Source: an uncultured Clostridia bacterium
Lineage (GTDB): Bacteria > Bacillota > Clostridia > TANB77 > CAG-508
Assembly: GCA_944390305.1 (NCBI GenBank)
Contig: CALXPX010000054.1
Coordinates: forward strand, 1 to 7,745
Length of the DNA stretch: 7,745 nucleotides
Direction of reading: 5' to 3'
Below the pieces are notes generated by a model that saw only the letters and a list, made by a program, of their open reading frames with translations, was not told where the DNA came from and searched no databases. A program made the position numbers and the translations under genes. Shown here one piece after another: positions 6,466 through 7,745 of the stretch; position 1 is the stretch's first letter, and the number at the start of each line of letters is the position of its first letter.

Positions 6466-7250
6466 TTATCCTAGTGCTATATCCAATATCATCATAATTG
6501 TAAAACCAATGGCTACGCCAATAGTCCCTATATTAGAATGTTCTTTTGCTTGCAGTTCTGGAATAAGTTCTTCTACTACAACATATATCATTGCTCCTGC
6601 TGCAAAAGATAAAAGATATGGAAGTATAGGCGTTATTATACTTGTAAGAAGTATTGTAATTATTGCTGCTACTGGTTCTACTATTCCAGATAACATTCCA
6701 TATATAAATGATTTTGACTTACTTAATCCTTCATTTTTTAATGGCATAGATATTATGGTACCTTCTGGGAAATTTTGTATTGCTATTCCTAGAGATAAAG
6801 TCATCGCTGCTTCTAGTGTTATTCCTGTGTTTTGAGATATCATTCCTGCAAGTATTACTCCAACTGCCATACCTTCTGGTATATTATGCAAAGTTACTGC
6901 CAAAGTTAGCATTGTTGCATTTTTAAGCTTTGCTTTTAGTCCTTCTGGTTTATTACTATCTAAATGTAAATGAGGAATTATACTATCTAATATTAGAAGA
7001 AAAAGTATCCCTAATATAAAGCCTACTGCAGCTGGTATCCAAGAAATAATATTTTGTTTTTCAGCCATATCTATTGATGGTATAATTAATGACCAAATTG
7101 ATGCGCTATCATTATACCTGCTGCAAAACCTAGTAGAAATTTTTCTAGTTTTAAGTTTATTTTATTTTTCATAAAAAACACTATAGAAGCACCAAACATA
7201 GTTCCTAAAAATGGTATAATTAATCCAACTAATATATTTATTTTTATCAC
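6466..7250 (-). pseudogene. ZIP-family metal transporter (GufA/ZupT type), frameshifted
   Basis: The remains encode a ZIP transporter for zinc or other divalent metals in the cytoplasmic membrane. The long open frame (200 residues from the ATG at 7066-7068) carries the hallmark motifs HNIPEG (61-66) and QNFPEG (98-103) in adjacent helices, a His-containing loop (HLHLD, 33-37) and a late VVVEELIPE. It lacks the first two helices or so, and no ribosome binding site precedes that ATG. The missing part is present just upstream in another frame: LVGLIIPFLGTMFGASIVFF and LLGFAAGIMIA (7250-7104), which then stops at 7086-7088. Adding one base in the run GCGCA near 7104-7106 joins the frames as ...GIMIAASIWSLIIPSIDMAEK, the family sequence, giving about 261 residues, the usual length. 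No slippery heptamer is seen at the junction, so programmed shifting is unlikely. The expected start codon is also abnormal (ATA after a near-perfect ribosome binding site). It is either a decayed gene or an assembly error. Confidence 0.88.
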
Positions 7251-7256
7251 CTTCTT
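7246..7256 (-). promoter_or_regulatory. Near-perfect ribosome binding site of the ZIP gene
   Basis: AAGAAGGTGAT differs by one base from the ideal complement of the 16S rRNA 3' end (AAGGAGGTGAT). The only standard start codon in frame near it, GTG at 7248-7250, lies inside the site and is too close to be served by it. Six bases after GGTG comes ATA (7239-7241), where related proteins begin with Met followed by Asn-Ile, so an ATG-to-ATA change is suspected. Confidence 0.6.
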
Positions 7257-7271
7257 ATTTTTATTGTTTAT

Positions 7272-7300
7272 ATTTTATTATTATATATTTTAATTTTCAA
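7272..7300 (-). promoter_or_regulatory. Promoter of the ZIP-Nudix unit
   Basis: TTGAAA (7295-7300) is followed after 17 bp by TAAAAT (7272-7277). Transcription would start near 7265, about 10 nt before the ribosome binding site at 7246-7256. The short leader leaves no space for a metal riboswitch. Confidence 0.65.
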
Positions 7301-7340
7301 TATGTTTTATTTATCTTTTTACCTTTGGAAACATTTTTCT

Positions 7341-7433
7341 TTACCTTCCTACAGAGTCATATCCTATGATAACTCCTTTAATTTTTGCACTTTTTGTTGA
7401 ATGGACTAGTCTAATACTCATTCCAATTGTCAT
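7341..7433 (-). CDS. Doubtful 30-codon ORF of unknown function
   Basis: This is an open frame of 30 codons, ATG at 7431-7433 and TAA at 7341-7343. The peptide starts MTIGMSIRLVHS and ends VIIGYDSVGR; I do not recognise it. A possible promoter lies at 7454-7481, but only a weak AAGAGAG precedes the ATG. Its composition is protein-like rather than simple A/T filler, so it may be the remnant of a longer gene or a small protein. It could equally be chance. Confidence 0.25.
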   Translation of the reverse strand: MTIGMSIRLVHSTKSAKIKGVIIGYDSVGR

Positions 7434-7453
7434 GAAGAATTCTCTCTTACTTT

Positions 7454-7481
7454 TTTATATTTAAGTAAAATTCTATGTTAA
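7454..7481 (-). promoter_or_regulatory. Possible promoter ahead of the 30-codon ORF
   Basis: TTAACA (7476-7481) is followed after 16 bp by TATAAA (7454-7459). It lies downstream of the DUF378 terminator and would start transcription near 7447, about 14 nt before the ATG of the 30-codon ORF. In DNA this A/T-rich such matches also arise by chance. Confidence 0.35.
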
Positions 7482-7521
7482 GTATTATGCTATGTTTTTA
7501 AAACATTTAAAGTTATGTTAA

Positions 7522-7564
7522 TTAAAAATGAACTTTAAGGTATATCCCTAAAGTTCATTTTTAA
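7522..7564 (-). terminator. Hairpin terminator after the DUF378 gene
   Basis: Arms 7522-7540 and 7546-7564 are 19 bp with one non-Watson-Crick position, a G-U pair in the minus-strand RNA, and a 5-nt loop. An A-tract and T-tract lie at the two ends of the stem, so it could work in both directions. It begins 5 bp after the stop codon of the DUF378 gene. Confidence 0.85.
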
Positions 7565-7569
7565 ATTTT

Positions 7570-7745
7570 TTAGTCATGATCATACGTAAAGTATCTTATA
7601 GTCCATAATCCTGAGATTCCTACTAAGGTATATATAATTCTACTTACCATACTCATTGTGCCAAAGATACTATCAACTAGGTTAAACCCAAATAATCCAA
7701 TTAATCCCCAGTTTATTGCACCAATTATGACTAATACTAAAGCTA
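7570..7745 (-). CDS. DUF378 family small membrane protein (YuzA-like), 5' end outside window
   Basis: Fifty-seven C-terminal residues and a TAA stop (7570-7572) are visible; the start lies beyond 7745. The sequence ALVLVIIGAINWGLIGLFGFNLVDSIFG is the hallmark of DUF378: a first membrane helix with INWGL and a GLFGF turn. SRIIYTLVGISGLWTIRYF follows as a second helix, and the protein ends with the polar tail TYDHD. Family members are usually 60-80 residues with two membrane segments, so only some 5-20 residues should be missing. Function of the family is unknown to me. A terminator follows at once, so it is the last gene of its transcript and not part of the ZIP-Nudix unit. Confidence 0.88.
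   Translation of the reverse strand, partial: ALVLVIIGAINWGLIGLFGFNLVDSIFGTMSMVSRIIYTLVGISGLWTIRYFTYDHD

Noticed and set aside
3740..6835. Plus-strand open frames at 3740-3994, 4898-5158, 5315-5509 and 6509-6835
   Set aside because: Each lies antisense to a clearly recognised gene (MarR, pilin-like, ZIP) and shows no family-like features.
6466..7068. The 200-residue ZIP frame as a complete gene starting at 7068
   Set aside because: No ribosome binding site, too short for the family, and the missing N-terminal helices are encoded directly upstream in another frame.
7098..7112. Programmed -1 frameshifting in the ZIP gene
   Set aside because: The junction ATA-GCG-CAT contains no X-XXY-YYZ slippery heptamer and I saw no obvious stimulatory stem directly after it.
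7319..7342. Seven-codon ORF after AGGAAGG, just upstream of the ZIP promoter
   Set aside because: Too short to support as a gene, and it lies mostly upstream of the promoter so it would not be part of the ZIP transcript.

Overview
The window is strongly A+T-rich (roughly 70% A+T by eye). All seven recognisable genes lie on the minus strand, every visible stop codon is TAA, and ribosome binding sites are strong AGGAGG-type. This, together with a MarR / paired ABC exporter operon and a pilin-like protein with the membrane segment ITLIALVVTIIVLLIL, points to a low-GC Gram-positive bacterium of the Clostridia, possibly an uncultured gut lineage. That placement is inference from gene style; no rRNA or other marker is present.

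In the direction of transcription (high to low coordinates): (1) 7745-7570, the C-terminal part of a DUF378 (YuzA-like) small membrane protein, followed by a strong hairpin terminator (7522-7564). (2) 7251-7569, intergenic, holding a doubtful 30-codon ORF and a good promoter (7272-7300) for the next unit. (3) 7250-6466, a ZIP-family metal transporter of the GufA/ZupT type that is broken by a one-base frameshift near 7104 and also lacks a normal start codon at the expected place, so it is called a pseudogene; then 21 bp later a Nudix hydrolase (6444-5959). (4) 5958-5652, a compact unit with its own promoter (5912-5940), a 20-codon ORF with a good ribosome binding site and an alternating TA tract (5809-5871), an imperfect palindrome over it, and a hairpin terminator (5750-5787). 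It lies just ahead of (5) 5651-4242, a secreted or membrane-anchored pilin-like protein. (6) A perfect 25-bp inverted repeat (4192-4249) ends that gene and runs into the -35 box of the next promoter. (7) 4143-3718, a MarR regulator, then two ABC exporter half-transporters, 3633-1894 and 1901-12, which overlap by 8 bp.

The clearest functional unit is the last one. A MarR-type repressor very probably controls itself and a heterodimeric type IV ABC exporter of the BmrCD / TM287-288 kind. The active-site residues are split as expected for such a pair: one half has a degenerate ATP site (Asp for Glu in Walker B, Gln for the switch His) and the other has the catalytic Glu and His but a degenerate LSQGQ signature. 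A palindrome covers the marR ribosome binding site and a second palindrome/hairpin lies between marR and the exporter genes; both are regulatory candidates. The items most worth checking are the ZIP frameshift and start codon, the mini-transcript upstream of the pilin-like gene, and the marR palindromes. I saw no tRNA, rRNA, CRISPR array, transposase or integrase. I do not see convincing evidence for a wholly new multi-gene system.
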